From Chryseobacterium aureum (lineage in GTDB: Bacteria > Bacteroidota > Bacteroidia > Flavobacteriales > Weeksellaceae), in the NCBI RefSeq assembly GCF_003971235.1, contig NZ_CP034661.1:1178001-1242000 (forward strand): DNA of 64,000 bases, read 5' to 3'. How positions within the stretch are numbered: the first letter of the stretch is position 1; the number at the start of each line of letters is the position of its first letter. The position numbers and the translations under genes were made by a program. Shown here one piece after another: positions 1-8,002 of the stretch. A model generated the notes under the pieces. That model did not search any database and was not told the DNA's origin. It was given only the letters and a program-made list of their open reading frames with translations.

Positions 1-2552
1 GGCTCAATCATCAGGGTACCTGCAACCGGGAAAGAAACGGTAGGAGCATGGAAACCATAATCCATTAATCTCTTCGCCACATCAGCTACTTCAATTCCTA
101 AAGATTTGAACTGACGGAAATCTACGATACATTCGTGCGCTACTCTTCCGTTTTCGTTTGAATATAAGATCGGGAAATGTTCTGCTAACAATTCTTTAAG
201 GTAGTTGGCATTCATAATAGCATGCCCTGTAGCCTTTTTAAGACCTTCAGTTCCTAACATTTTGATGTAAGAATAAGAAATGTTAAGGATCAGTCCTGAA
301 CCGTATGGTGCAGCAGAAATACCTTCAATAGCTTCTTTAGACCCGATTCTGATATTCGCGTTAGAAGGAAGGAAAGGTACTAAGTGCTTAGCAACGCAAA
401 TTGGACCTACTCCAGGACCTCCACCTCCGTGAGGAATAGCGAATGTTTTATGAAGGTTAAGGTGGCAGACGTCAGCTCCGATGTTTCCAGGACTTGTAAA
501 TCCTACCTGAGCGTTCATGTTCGCACCATCCATATATACTTGTCCGCCGTGCTCGTGGATCAGGTTAGTGATCTCTTTAATGTTTGCATCAAAGAATCCA
601 TAAGTAGACGGATAAGTGATCATTACAGCGGATAAGTTGGCTGAATGAAGTTCTGTTTTAGTTTTAAGATCTTCGAAGTCGATTTCACCGTTTTCAAGGT
701 TTTTCACGACTACGATTTTCATTCCTGCCATGGCTGCAGAAGCCGGGTTGGTACCGTGAGCAGACTGAGGAATCAATACTACATTTCTGTGGTGGTCTCC
801 TCTTGAAATGTGATATTCTCTGATCACCATTAATCCTGCATATTCTCCCTGAGCTCCTGAGTTGGGCTGAAGAGAAGTTCCTGCAAAACCTGTAATTTCT
901 GCTAAGTCTTTCTCTAATTCACGGATCATTTCCTGATACCCTTCAGCCTGGTTAACTGGTACGAATGGGTGAATAGCTCCCCAGTTTTCCCATGAAAGCG
1001 GTAACATCTGAGTGGCTGCATTCAGTTTCATCGTACAAGATCCTAAAGAAATCATTGAGTGTGTCAATGATAAGTCTTTTCTCTCCAGACGCTTGATGTA
1101 ACGCATCAACTCTGTTTCCGTATGGTATTTGTTGAATACTGATTCTGTAAGAATTTCGTCTTTTCTTAAGTTTTCTTCCGGAATGCTGTATCCTTCTTTG
1201 ATTTCCAGTTTGAAAGTCTGCTTGTCTTTAAACTGAGCGAAAGAGGCCATCAGATAGTTTAATTTCTCTAATGTTGTGCTTTCGTTAATCGCAATGCTTA
1301 CCACTCCTTCTGTGAAGTAGTTAAGGTTAAGTCTGTGATCAAGCATCAGTCTTACTAATCTTGACTTTTCTTCTTCCGGCATCGTGATCTTTACCGTATC
1401 GAAGATAGGTTCTTCTACGACCTGATATCCTAATGCTTTAAGACCTCCTTTCAAAGCATTTGCTTTAAAATGGATCTGGTCTGCGATATAGTTTAATCCT
1501 TTTGGACCGTGGTAAACAGCATACATTCCTGCCATTACTGCCAAAAGAACCTGAGCTGTACAGATGTTTGAAGTAGCTTTTTCTCTTTTGATGTGCTGCT
1601 CTCTCGTCTGTAATGCCATTCTTAATGCACGTCTTCCGTACATATCCTGAGAAACCCCGATAATTCTTCCCGGGATATCTCTTTTATAATCTTCTCTACA
1701 AGCAAAGAAGGCTGCGTGAGGACCTCCGTATCCTAATGGAATACCGAATCTTTGGGTAGTTCCTACCGCACAGTCGGCACCCATTTCTGCCGGAGACTTT
1801 AGTTTAACCAAAGCCATTGGATCACAGGCAACAGCTACCTGAAGATCAAGCTTTTTGTATTCTACAATATCTTCAGTGTAATCCAGAACGATTCCGTTTT
1901 TACCAGGATATTGTAATAAAACGCCATAATAAGAACCATCAAACTGATGCGTTTTATGGTCTCCCACTACGATTTGGATCTCTAAACCTTCAGCTTTTGT
2001 TTTTAAAACAGAAACTGTTTGAGGAAGTACAAGGTCTGAAATAAAGAATTTATCAGCGCCTGCTTTTTTCTGATCTTTCGTTCTGTTGTTGAAGAACATG
2101 TGCATTGCTTCCGCTGCTGCAGTAGACTCATCCAAAAGAGATGCATTAGCTAATGCAAAGCCCGTAAGATCACATACTACAGTCTGGAAATTAAGAAGAG
2201 CTTCAAGTCTCCCTTGTGCAATTTCTGCCTGGTAAGGCGTGTAAGCGGTATACCAGCTGGGATTTTCAAAAATATTTCTCTGGATGGCTGAAGGTAAAAG
2301 AGTATTGTGGTATCCAAAACCGATATAGCTTGTATAATCTGTATTTTTAGATGCCAATTCTTTTGAATGGTTCAACATTTCGTATTCAGAAAGCGGTTCC
2401 GAGATCTCAAGATCTTTCTCTAAACGGATAGAGGATGGGATGGTTTGAGAAATTAACTCTTCAATACTTGAAACGCCAAGTTTTTCCAACATCGCCTGCT
2501 TATCGGCTTCATTAAGGGAAATGTGACGGCTCACAAACTGTTCTGTATTCAT
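1..2552 (-). CDS. gcvP: glycine dehydrogenase (aminomethyl-transferring), P-protein, partial
   Basis: Reading from the ATG at 2552 to the window edge gives about 850 residues of the single-chain glycine cleavage P-protein, so roughly the last 100 residues lie outside. P-protein uses pyridoxal phosphate to decarboxylate glycine and passes the aminomethyl group to the lipoylated H-protein. The N-terminal half contains the typical YTPYQAEIAQGRLEALLNFQ segment; the C-terminal half carries SCTMKLNAA and the PLP-lysine region NLHKTFAIPHGGGGPG. Both halves are intact, as expected of the long homodimeric form. No gcvH or gcvT gene is in view. The start follows an AT-rich leader and has no other in-frame ATG nearby. 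Identification is secure. Confidence 0.97.
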   Translation of the reverse strand, partial: MNTEQFVSRHISLNEADKQAMLEKLGVSSIEELISQTIPSSIRLEKDLEISEPLSEYEMLNHSKELASKNTDYTSYIGFGYHNTLLPSAIQRNIFENPSWYTAYTPYQAEIAQGRLEALLNFQTVVCDLTGFALANASLLDESTAAAEAMHMFFNNRTKDQKKAGADKFFISDLVLPQTVSVLKTKAEGLEIQIVVGDHKTHQFDGSYYGVLLQYPGKNGIVLDYTEDIVEYKKLDLQVAVACDPMALVKLKSPAEMGADCAVGTTQRFGIPLGYGGPHAAFFACREDYKRDIPGRIIGVSQDMYGRRALRMALQTREQHIKREKATSNICTAQVLLAVMAGMYAVYHGPKGLNYIADQIHFKANALKGGLKALGYQVVEEPIFDTVKITMPEEEKSRLVRLMLDHRLNLNYFTEGVVSIAINESTTLEKLNYLMASFAQFKDKQTFKLEIKEGYSIPEENLRKDEILTESVFNKYHTETELMRYIKRLERKDLSLTHSMISLGSCTMKLNAATQMLPLSWENWGAIHPFVPVNQAEGYQEMIRELEKDLAEITGFAGTSLQPNSGAQGEYAGLMVIREYHISRGDHHRNVVLIPQSAHGTNPASAAMAGMKIVVVKNLENGEIDFEDLKTKTELHSANLSAVMITYPSTYGFFDANIKEITNLIHEHGGQVYMDGANMNAQVGFTSPGNIGADVCHLNLHKTFAIPHGGGGPGVGPICVAKHLVPFLPSNANIRIGSKEAIEGISAAPYGSGLILNISYSYIKMLGTEGLKKATGHAIMNANYLKELLAEHFPILYSNENGRVAHECIVDFRQFKSLGIEVADVAKRLMDYGFHAPTVSFPVAGTLMIE

Positions 2553-2980
2553 TTTTATTTATTAGATTTTGTTTGTAAAAAAGATTCGTAAAATTACGTT
2601 TTTTTGAGCGATTTCACAACACAGAAAACAGCTGCCTATTTTCTTAAAAATTCTTAAAATTCCAGAATAAAACCGTTTTAAATGTTAAAAAACAAATTTT
2701 ATTATTTCACTGTTTAATGAATTTAATTTTATAAAAATTAATTTTTAAAGAATATTCGCTTTATTTTCTGTGCCATCTTTTTAAATTCACCGTCAATATT
2801 CTGATCAGAAACCTTAAATTTTTCACTTAAGCCATTTCAGCCATCATTTGTACATTCGTATAAACAATCACAATAAGGTGAAAAAACTGTTGAAAACGAT
2901 GAAAATTTCAAAATTAACAAGAGATAAATTCAGCTGCATATGAGAACATAATTTATACACCCAACAAACAGAACACACAG
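2553..2980. other. AT-rich divergent intergenic region gcvP/porin
   Basis: This 428-base stretch separates divergently transcribed gcvP and the porin gene. It is very AT-rich with runs of A and T and should hold both promoters. I found no clear TAnnTTTG box with a matching upstream element, no riboswitch-like helix set that I could defend (a glycine riboswitch would be a natural guess before gcvP) and no conserved small reading frame. Confidence 0.4.
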
Positions 2981-4159
2981 ATGACGAGAAAAAAGATGAG
3001 CAGACATATTATGCCTGTGTTCACTATTCTTGCTTTGACTGCATCCCAGTCCAAAGCAAATGCCCAAATAACCATTGCCAATACGGATTCGGATTCTTCC
3101 GGAAGAAAATGGTCTGCCTATGTAAAAGGATTTGTACGCGCAGATGCGATGCTGGATTTTCAGCAGGTGGGAGCCAGAGACGGAATTGTAGCGCCCTCTA
3201 TAGTACTTCCGCGGCACAACTCGATGTCCAGTTATTTCAGCGTAAGGCAATCGCAGATAGGATTAGGGTTTAAACAGACCGATAAAAACGGAAATTCACC
3301 GGTTTCTGCCTATGTGGAAATAGATTTTTACGGGGCTAACGGAACTACGGCTCCCAGATTAAGACATGGCTACATTCAGTGGAAAAAATGGATTATTGGT
3401 CAGACATGGAGTAATTTCGACGATGATGAGATTTTCCCAAACATATTTGATTTTAACGGAGCTAACGGCGTAATGTTCACCCGTTCTATTCAGGTACGGT
3501 ATTCCGAAAAGCTTTCTGATCAAGAAATTATATCCTTTTCACTGGAAGATCCGGCTAAAGTAAGCATGATTATACCTTCTTCTCATCCTGAATGGAAGAA
3601 AAAAAGCCTGATTCCCGTTGCCACAGGTATGTACCGGTATGGAAATACCAGAGATTATTTTAAAATAGGAGGCACTTTATCTCCTGTTGACTATGAGAAT
3701 CAGGAAGATGGCTATACGAAAATTGGATTCGGAGGAATTGTTTCATTCAGAAAATATGTAACGAAGCTTGATGACTTCAGATTTCAGGTTTCTTATGGAA
3801 AAGGAATAGCAAGAAATAATATTGTGTTAAGCGGAGAGGGTTATGATGCGGTCTTCAATCCTGAACGGAATACTGCGGAACCATTAAGTCTGTTCAATAT
3901 TTTGGGTATTTTTGAGCATTGGTGGTCTCCCAAGTGGAGTACTGTGGCATATTATAGCTATTCCCAGGTGGGTTCCAATCCGGCGGTGGTAAAAACACTG
4001 ATGAAACGTTTTCAAAATGCCGCAGTCAATATTATTTATCATCCTTATAAAAATCTAAGAATGGGTATAGAGGGAGATTATGCAAAGACCGAAAACTTTG
4101 AAGGAATGAAAGGTGATGCCTGCAGGCTTCAGTTTTCCACTTCATTTTCATTTAAATAA
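2981..4159 (+). CDS. DcaP-like trimeric outer-membrane porin
   Basis: The 392-residue product begins with a basic stretch and a hydrophobic signal segment ending in KANAQ, so it is exported. The mature part resembles DcaP-family porins: an N-terminal stretch that may be coiled or disordered, then a barrel domain with alternating aromatic strands, the segment LRHGYIQWKKWIIGQTWSNF followed by an acidic DDDEIFP loop, and a C-terminal strand ending in phenylalanine (FSTSFSFK). Such porins pass small, often anionic solutes across the outer membrane. ATG at 2981 is used; an in-frame ATG 15 bases later would give a shorter signal peptide and cannot be excluded. It is monocistronic. The substrate cannot be told from sequence. 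Confidence 0.75.
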   Translation: MTRKKMSRHIMPVFTILALTASQSKANAQITIANTDSDSSGRKWSAYVKGFVRADAMLDFQQVGARDGIVAPSIVLPRHNSMSSYFSVRQSQIGLGFKQTDKNGNSPVSAYVEIDFYGANGTTAPRLRHGYIQWKKWIIGQTWSNFDDDEIFPNIFDFNGANGVMFTRSIQVRYSEKLSDQEIISFSLEDPAKVSMIIPSSHPEWKKKSLIPVATGMYRYGNTRDYFKIGGTLSPVDYENQEDGYTKIGFGGIVSFRKYVTKLDDFRFQVSYGKGIARNNIVLSGEGYDAVFNPERNTAEPLSLFNILGIFEHWWSPKWSTVAYYSYSQVGSNPAVVKTLMKRFQNAAVNIIYHPYKNLRMGIEGDYAKTENFEGMKGDACRLQFSTSFSFK

Positions 4160-4234
4160 TGCCCCAATTGCAGGTCTCCTTTTCAGGCCTGCAATTTTTT
4201 ATAAAAATTATTAATTATATTTATTCTAAATTAA

Positions 4235-4242
4235 TATATTTG
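4235..4242 (+). promoter_or_regulatory. TAnnTTTG -7 box, probable leaderless start
   Basis: TATATTTG matches the Bacteroidota sigma-A -7 element. It ends only four bases before the ATG at 4247, so a normally placed transcription start would fall on or next to the start codon. That implies a leaderless mRNA, or use of the in-frame ATG at 4253. Confidence 0.5.
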
Positions 4243-4246
4243 CATC

Positions 4247-4396
4247 ATGAATATGATTGTCCCATTTAAAGTTCCGCCATTGGCGCCTTACTCATTCAAT
4301 AACGAAGAGATGTTCTGCGAAAAGAAATCCTGCTGTAAAAAATTCAAGAAAGGAAAAAGATGTAAAAAATGCCCGGGAAGGAAGAAAATGGCATAA
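4247..4396 (+). CDS. 49-residue Cys/Lys-rich small protein
   Basis: An open frame of 49 residues starts MNMIVPFKVPPLAPYSF and continues into a basic tail with cysteines in FCEKKSCCKK and RCKKCPGRKK. The four to five Cys among many Lys suggest metal or nucleic-acid binding, but I recognise no family. A consensus -7 box sits directly before the ATG, which is unusually good promoter support for so small a gene. The TAA stop (4394-4396) touches, without a spacer, the stop codon of the convergent J-domain gene (4397-4399). Function unknown. It could instead be a short untranslated RNA, but the clean Cys-rich peptide argues for translation. Confidence 0.6.
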   Translation: MNMIVPFKVPPLAPYSFNNEEMFCEKKSCCKKFKKGKRCKKCPGRKKMA

Positions 4397-5044
4397 TCAG
4401 CCAAAATTTCTGATCAGCATATATACTGCAATGGCAATAATGACAATTCCCCAGATCAGCATCATAATTTTAGGCTGACCTGTTTTATTGATTCTTGTTC
4501 TCGGTTGTGGTTTAAACATTTCCTCTACCGTATTTTTGAATTTTTCAGAATCATTGTCAAAAACCTCAGTAATGGTAATTCCCTGAACTACGGTTTTGTG
4601 CAAAAGAGAATTGGTGGCATGAAGCAAAAGCTGGAATTTCCCGTCTTTGAATTCTGTGATCTTAAAGATTCTCTCTCCATACGGCTTTTCTAATCCGAAA
4701 GGCAGTACCTTCACCACATCGGCATTACTCGTCTGCCAGTTGATGATAATCTCCTCCCCTTTTTTCGCATGAATTTTATTCGCTGTAAAAGTTTTGATTG
4801 CAGGCGGAATAGTGTATCTGAAACTTCGCTGATGGCTTTCCAGATTCTGATCATAGGCAGCTCTTCTAACCGAATCACTCAATGTTTCATAGGCTTCCTG
4901 AATCTCACGGAAACGGTCTGCAAAAAAGTCGTCATTGTCGTTTTTATCGGGATGATACTTTAAAGACAGTTTTCGATACGCTTTTTTGATGTCTTCTTCA
5001 GAAGCATCCTGAGAAATACCGAGAAAATAGTAGTAATCTTTCAT
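4397..5044 (-). CDS. J-domain protein with C-terminal membrane anchor
   Basis: The 215-residue product opens with a canonical DnaJ J domain (residues 3-65) including the HPD signature at 31-33 that stimulates Hsp70 ATPase. It has no G/F linker, zinc fingers or C-terminal peptide-binding domains of DnaJ. Instead there is a beta-rich middle domain (about residues 80-165), a Pro/Arg/Lys linker and one hydrophobic helix near residues 194-212 followed by RNFG, making it a tail-anchored protein facing the cytoplasm. It probably recruits DnaK to a membrane site. The downstream end abuts the convergent small gene exactly. The partner substrate is unknown. Confidence 0.85.
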   Translation of the reverse strand: MKDYYYFLGISQDASEEDIKKAYRKLSLKYHPDKNDNDDFFADRFREIQEAYETLSDSVRRAAYDQNLESHQRSFRYTIPPAIKTFTANKIHAKKGEEIIINWQTSNADVVKVLPFGLEKPYGERIFKITEFKDGKFQLLLHATNSLLHKTVVQGITITEVFDNDSEKFKNTVEEMFKPQPRTRINKTGQPKIMMLIWGIVIIAIAVYMLIRNFG

Positions 5045-5118
5045 TGAGCATTACAAAAATAAGGATTTATTTTTCTTTGTGTTTGATATTTATCACAAAA
5101 ATTTTGTTGGCAAACGGG

Positions 5119-5257
5119 TTTATAAAGTCAGTGCGAACCGGAGGTTGGGCAATCTCAATATGCTTTATAAAGCTGTTATTTGGAAAACGCAAGGGCGCTA
5201 AAGTTTCTTTTCAACTGTATATTTTTAAGGCGCAAGGATTTTATCTCCGATAAAATT
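5119..5257. repeat. dispersed intergenic repeat family A, copy 1
   Basis: This unit contains a GCGAACCGGAGG...GCAATCTCA block, a GGAAAACGCAAGGGCGCTAAAG block, then AAGGCGCAAGG and the perfect hairpin ATTTTATC/TCC/GATAAAAT (5238-5256). It recurs 173 bases later and at 16.4, 45.96 and 46.74 kb. Confidence 0.75.
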
Positions 5258-5298
5258 GTACTTCTCTAAAAATGATCGGGATAATTCAACGTTAACTC

Positions 5299-5434
5299 TG
5301 TCATTGCGAATCGGAGATGAAGCAATCTCAATATGATTTATAAAGCTGCTATTTGGAAAACGCAAGGGCGCTAAAGTTTCTTTTCAAACTGTATATTTTA
5401 AGGCGCGAGGATTTTATCTCCGATAAAATTGTAC
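5299..5434. repeat. dispersed intergenic repeat family A, copy 2
   Basis: Near-identical direct copy of the preceding unit, displaced by 173 bases. It starts with GTCATTGCGAATCGGAG, carries the GGAAAACGCAAGGGCGCTAA block and ends with the same ATTTTATC hairpin (5411-5429). The rest of the 5435-5602 gap holds a partial GTCATTCCGAGCAAAG block and no gene. Confidence 0.75.
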
Positions 5435-5602
5435 TCTTCTAAAAATTATAGGATAATTCAACACTACGCTTGTCATTCCGAGCAAAGTAAGGAATCTCGG
5501 CTCTTCAGAAAAATTGTTTTCCCACAGATTTCACGAATCACGCAGATGATTGCGTATAATTAATCCCTTCAATGCTAATTTATTTCGAGGCATAATTATA
5601 AT

Positions 5603-6247
5603 TTATTTCCGCGAAACCCAATCCTTAACCGGAGTGATCCAATCATTGAGAGCTTTAAAAAGAAAACCGTGATGTAATCCTGTGTTAAGCTCTATTTCTT
5701 TAAAATCCTTGATATCAGATCTAATCAAGCGCTGTTCTTTTGATAATGGAACATGTCCCTCATCGGATTTCTCAGTAATGGAAAGTATTCTTCCGTACAG
5801 CTTAAAATTCGTATCTTTTTCCAAAGAATCATCTTTAAAACTGGCTCCGATAATCACAAATTTCAAATGTGGATTTTTTTCATAAAAAGAGACATATTGT
5901 GCAATATATCCTCCCTGAGAAGTTCCCACCACCGTAATATTTCCGGCAGGAATTCCTTTTTGCAAAAGACTGTCAATCTGTTTCTTCACCTTTACAGCAT
6001 ACACTGACGGATCTGTCCCCGCTTTTCTTTTTTCTGAAATAACAATGGCATTTTGATTCCTTAATTTATAGAGAATAGATTCATATTCTGCCACCCCATA
6101 TTCCGGATGCTTTTCTTCAAACGAATGATCTTCCAGAAATTTATTATGTAAAAAGAAAATATACTGGTTTTGCTGCTGCTTCTGCCCCCAGATCATCATC
6201 GAAAAAAAGAAAAATACTGCAGCGAAAATATCCTGTAACCTCATCAT
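5603..6247 (-). CDS. exported alpha/beta hydrolase
   Basis: A 214-residue protein with a hydrophobic N-terminal signal segment (residues 5-20, ending MIWGQ) and an alpha/beta-hydrolase core. The nucleophile elbow GTSQGG is seen near residue 110, an acidic stretch follows in the C-terminal half, and LHHGFLF near residue 193 supplies the probable catalytic His. It most likely acts in the periplasm as an esterase or lipase-like enzyme of unknown substrate. The length is short for the fold, suggesting no lid domain. It stands alone between repeat-rich DNA and the small gene at 6395. Confidence 0.7.
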   Translation of the reverse strand: MMRLQDIFAAVFFFFSMMIWGQKQQQNQYIFFLHNKFLEDHSFEEKHPEYGVAEYESILYKLRNQNAIVISEKRKAGTDPSVYAVKVKKQIDSLLQKGIPAGNITVVGTSQGGYIAQYVSFYEKNPHLKFVIIGASFKDDSLEKDTNFKLYGRILSITEKSDEGHVPLSKEQRLIRSDIKDFKEIELNTGLHHGFLFKALNDWITPVKDWVSRK

Positions 6248-6394
6248 AACCGAAAATAGCTTTTGAATAATAAAGAAGGAACAAATATAATGTTAAATAG
6301 CCTTTATGGGAAATGTTTTACCTAAAAATTCCGGCTCGGGAAGCAAAGCTTCCCGAGTCGGAATGTAACAATTTCAATTTAGTTTTTACTTTTC

Positions 6395-6652
6395 TTATGC
6401 TTCGAAGGAGTGATCCTTTTTGCAGCATCTTGAATGGAATTCTTTTTTGAATTTTCCTTTCAGTTCCTGATATTGCTCATCATTCATTTCCCTGATCTTA
6501 TCTGCCAGTCCGAAAGGTGATTTTTCTTTAATTCCGTACTCTTCAAAAATACCTTTAATAAACTTTTTTCTTTGTATTGCTTTTTTAGCGATGAAGGCTA
6601 CTCCTACAACAGCTAATGCTCCAAGAGCTCCTTTTAATGCTGAATTTTTCAT
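6395..6652 (-). CDS. 85-residue single-pass membrane protein
   Basis: The product has a Gly/Ala-rich transmembrane helix (about residues 7-23) followed by a highly charged cytoplasmic tail and a terminal CC pair (SRCCKKDHSFEA). I recognise no family. It lies 91 bases after another small membrane gene and the ECF sigma gene, in the same direction, so it is probably the third gene of that operon. The tail segment MNDEQYQELKGKFKKEF resembles the WSPEEREKFKEVW helix of its neighbour, suggesting that both make similar contacts, possibly with the sigma factor. That role is inference only. Confidence 0.65.
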   Translation of the reverse strand: MKNSALKGALGALAVVGVAFIAKKAIQRKKFIKGIFEEYGIKEKSPFGLADKIREMNDEQYQELKGKFKKEFHSRCCKKDHSFEA

Positions 6653-6743
6653 TTTTTCAAAATTTTAAATTTTACTACTTTTTGTTTTTTATAGAGACGA
6701 ATGAATTTTAATTTTACTTTACTACTTCTTTAAAAATTTCAAA

Positions 6744-7076
6744 TTATTCGTTGTTTCTGTTGAAGAATCCTCCTGAGCATTTATTTCTCCATACTTCTTT
6801 GAATTTCTCTCTTTCTTCAGGCGACCAGCTTGCCATTTTTTCTCTCATTTTTCTTTCTTTGAAGTCTTTCATTCCTTTCCCGAAATGGAATCCTCCGAAA
6901 AGAATTTTACTCAGGATCAGTATTCCCATTGCCTGCCAGAAACTAATGGTTTTCACTCCTAAAATTTCCGGAAGAAGGCAGTTCCAAAGCAGCATTACAA
7001 TCCATGTAACGGCGGCTAAAATTAACGGCGGACATAGCAATAAAAAAATCCAACCCTTTTTGTGTTTATGATTCAT
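6744..7076 (-). CDS. 110-residue two-helix membrane protein
   Basis: Two hydrophobic helices (about residues 9-31 and 44-62) are followed by a charged amphipathic region (KDFKERKMREKMASWSPEEREKFKEVW) and an Asn-rich end. It starts 11 bases after the stop of the ECF sigma gene, so the two are almost certainly cotranscribed. Position and topology suit a small anti-sigma or sigma-partner membrane protein, though no known anti-sigma domain is visible. The name is therefore descriptive. Confidence 0.7.
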   Translation of the reverse strand: MNHKHKKGWIFLLLCPPLILAAVTWIVMLLWNCLLPEILGVKTISFWQAMGILILSKILFGGFHFGKGMKDFKERKMREKMASWSPEEREKFKEVWRNKCSGGFFNRNNE

Positions 7077-7087
7077 AACTTCTTTTT

Positions 7088-7666
7088 CTAACTTTTTAAA
7101 TCTTCGTATAACTTTCTCAGTCTGTTTCTCAGGTGCTTCACAGCATAGTTTTTTCTGCTGATGATGGTTTTGATGTTTTCTCCCTGCTCATCGGCAATCT
7201 CCTGGAGTGTTTTGTCGTTCAGTTCATTTTCTACGTAGACCAGCCTCTGTTTTTCGGGAAGTTCATCCAATGCTTCAAACAGTTTTTTCCAGATCTCATC
7301 CTGAAACATTTTCACCTCAGGACCTGCGCTTTCATCCATCAACAGAATATCCTTAATAGAAAAACTGCCGTCTTCATCTTCATATACAAAATCTTCAAGA
7401 TTTTCTGTTTTCTTTTTGCGGTAACGGTCTGTAATTTTATTCGCTGTTACCCGGTATAGCCACCCACCTATATTTACGATCTCCGAAATATTCGTAAGGC
7501 TACTGAACTGATACCACACTTCCTGCAGAATATCTTCCGCATCTTCCGTATTTTTCACTTTCGGACGGATATAAGACATCAGCTTCCCTCCGTAGTTGGA
7601 AACGGTTTGCGAGATGATGCTTTCTTTCTCTTTCTGTGGCATTGTTATTTTTTCGACAACCTCCAT
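7088..7666 (-). CDS. ECF-type RNA polymerase sigma factor
   Basis: The 192-residue protein has sigma-70 region 2 (EDAEDILQEVWYQF, then GGWLYRVTANKITDRYRKKK) and region 4 (LDELPEKQRLVYVENELNDKTLQEIADEQGENIKTIISRKNYAVKHLRNRL), with the two-domain layout of ECF factors. It heads an operon with two small membrane proteins that could control it. The annotated start at 7666 gives an eight-residue extension; the in-frame ATG at 7642 (MPQKEKES) is also plausible. The trigger and regulon are unknown. Confidence 0.9.
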   Translation of the reverse strand: MEVVEKITMPQKEKESIISQTVSNYGGKLMSYIRPKVKNTEDAEDILQEVWYQFSSLTNISEIVNIGGWLYRVTANKITDRYRKKKTENLEDFVYEDEDGSFSIKDILLMDESAGPEVKMFQDEIWKKLFEALDELPEKQRLVYVENELNDKTLQEIADEQGENIKTIISRKNYAVKHLRNRLRKLYEDLKS

Positions 7667-7771
7667 ATTGCTATGACGGCTGATGTTTTGGTTTTACTTT
7701 AATAAATTTAAAATATTTTTCTTAGTATTCAATTTTTCTCTTATCCATCAATGTTTTTTTATATAATGAAT

Positions 7772-7813
7772 GATAAGCGATAAATGATGAATGATAAGTG
7801 ATAAGTGATGACT
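7772..7813. repeat. degenerate heptanucleotide array (GATAAGT-like, 6 units)
   Basis: Six consecutive 7-mers: GATAAGC, GATAAAT, GATGAAT, GATAAGT, GATAAGT and GATGACT. It lies in the gap between the ECF gene and the peptidase terminator. Confidence 0.6.
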
Positions 7814-7946
7814 GACAAAAACCCTTTATTAATTTTTAATTTCTAGCTCCATTTGAGATGTATACGGAACAACACAATTCTAATGATAATTTATCCGTAC
7901 AGTTTGTCATTCGAAGGAATCCAAACATCCATCCATTCACTATGAC

Positions 7947-7980
7947 AAAAAAGAAACGGAGGACAAAGCCCTCCGTTTCC
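7947..7980 (-). terminator. Rho-independent terminator of the S9 peptidase gene
   Basis: On the minus strand the sequence forms a 10-bp stem (GAAACGGAGG pairing with CCTCCGTTTC, 7-base loop) followed by a U-run, 23 bases after the peptidase stop codon. Confidence 0.85.
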
Positions 7981-8002
7981 AGACATTTATTAAATTAACA
8001 GT

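Noticed and set aside
2553..2980. Glycine riboswitch upstream of gcvP
   Set aside because: I could not find the conserved tandem aptamer cores; the region is simply AT-rich.
5044..5253. 69-residue frame after the J-domain gene
   Set aside because: It runs through the family A repeat and has no independent support.
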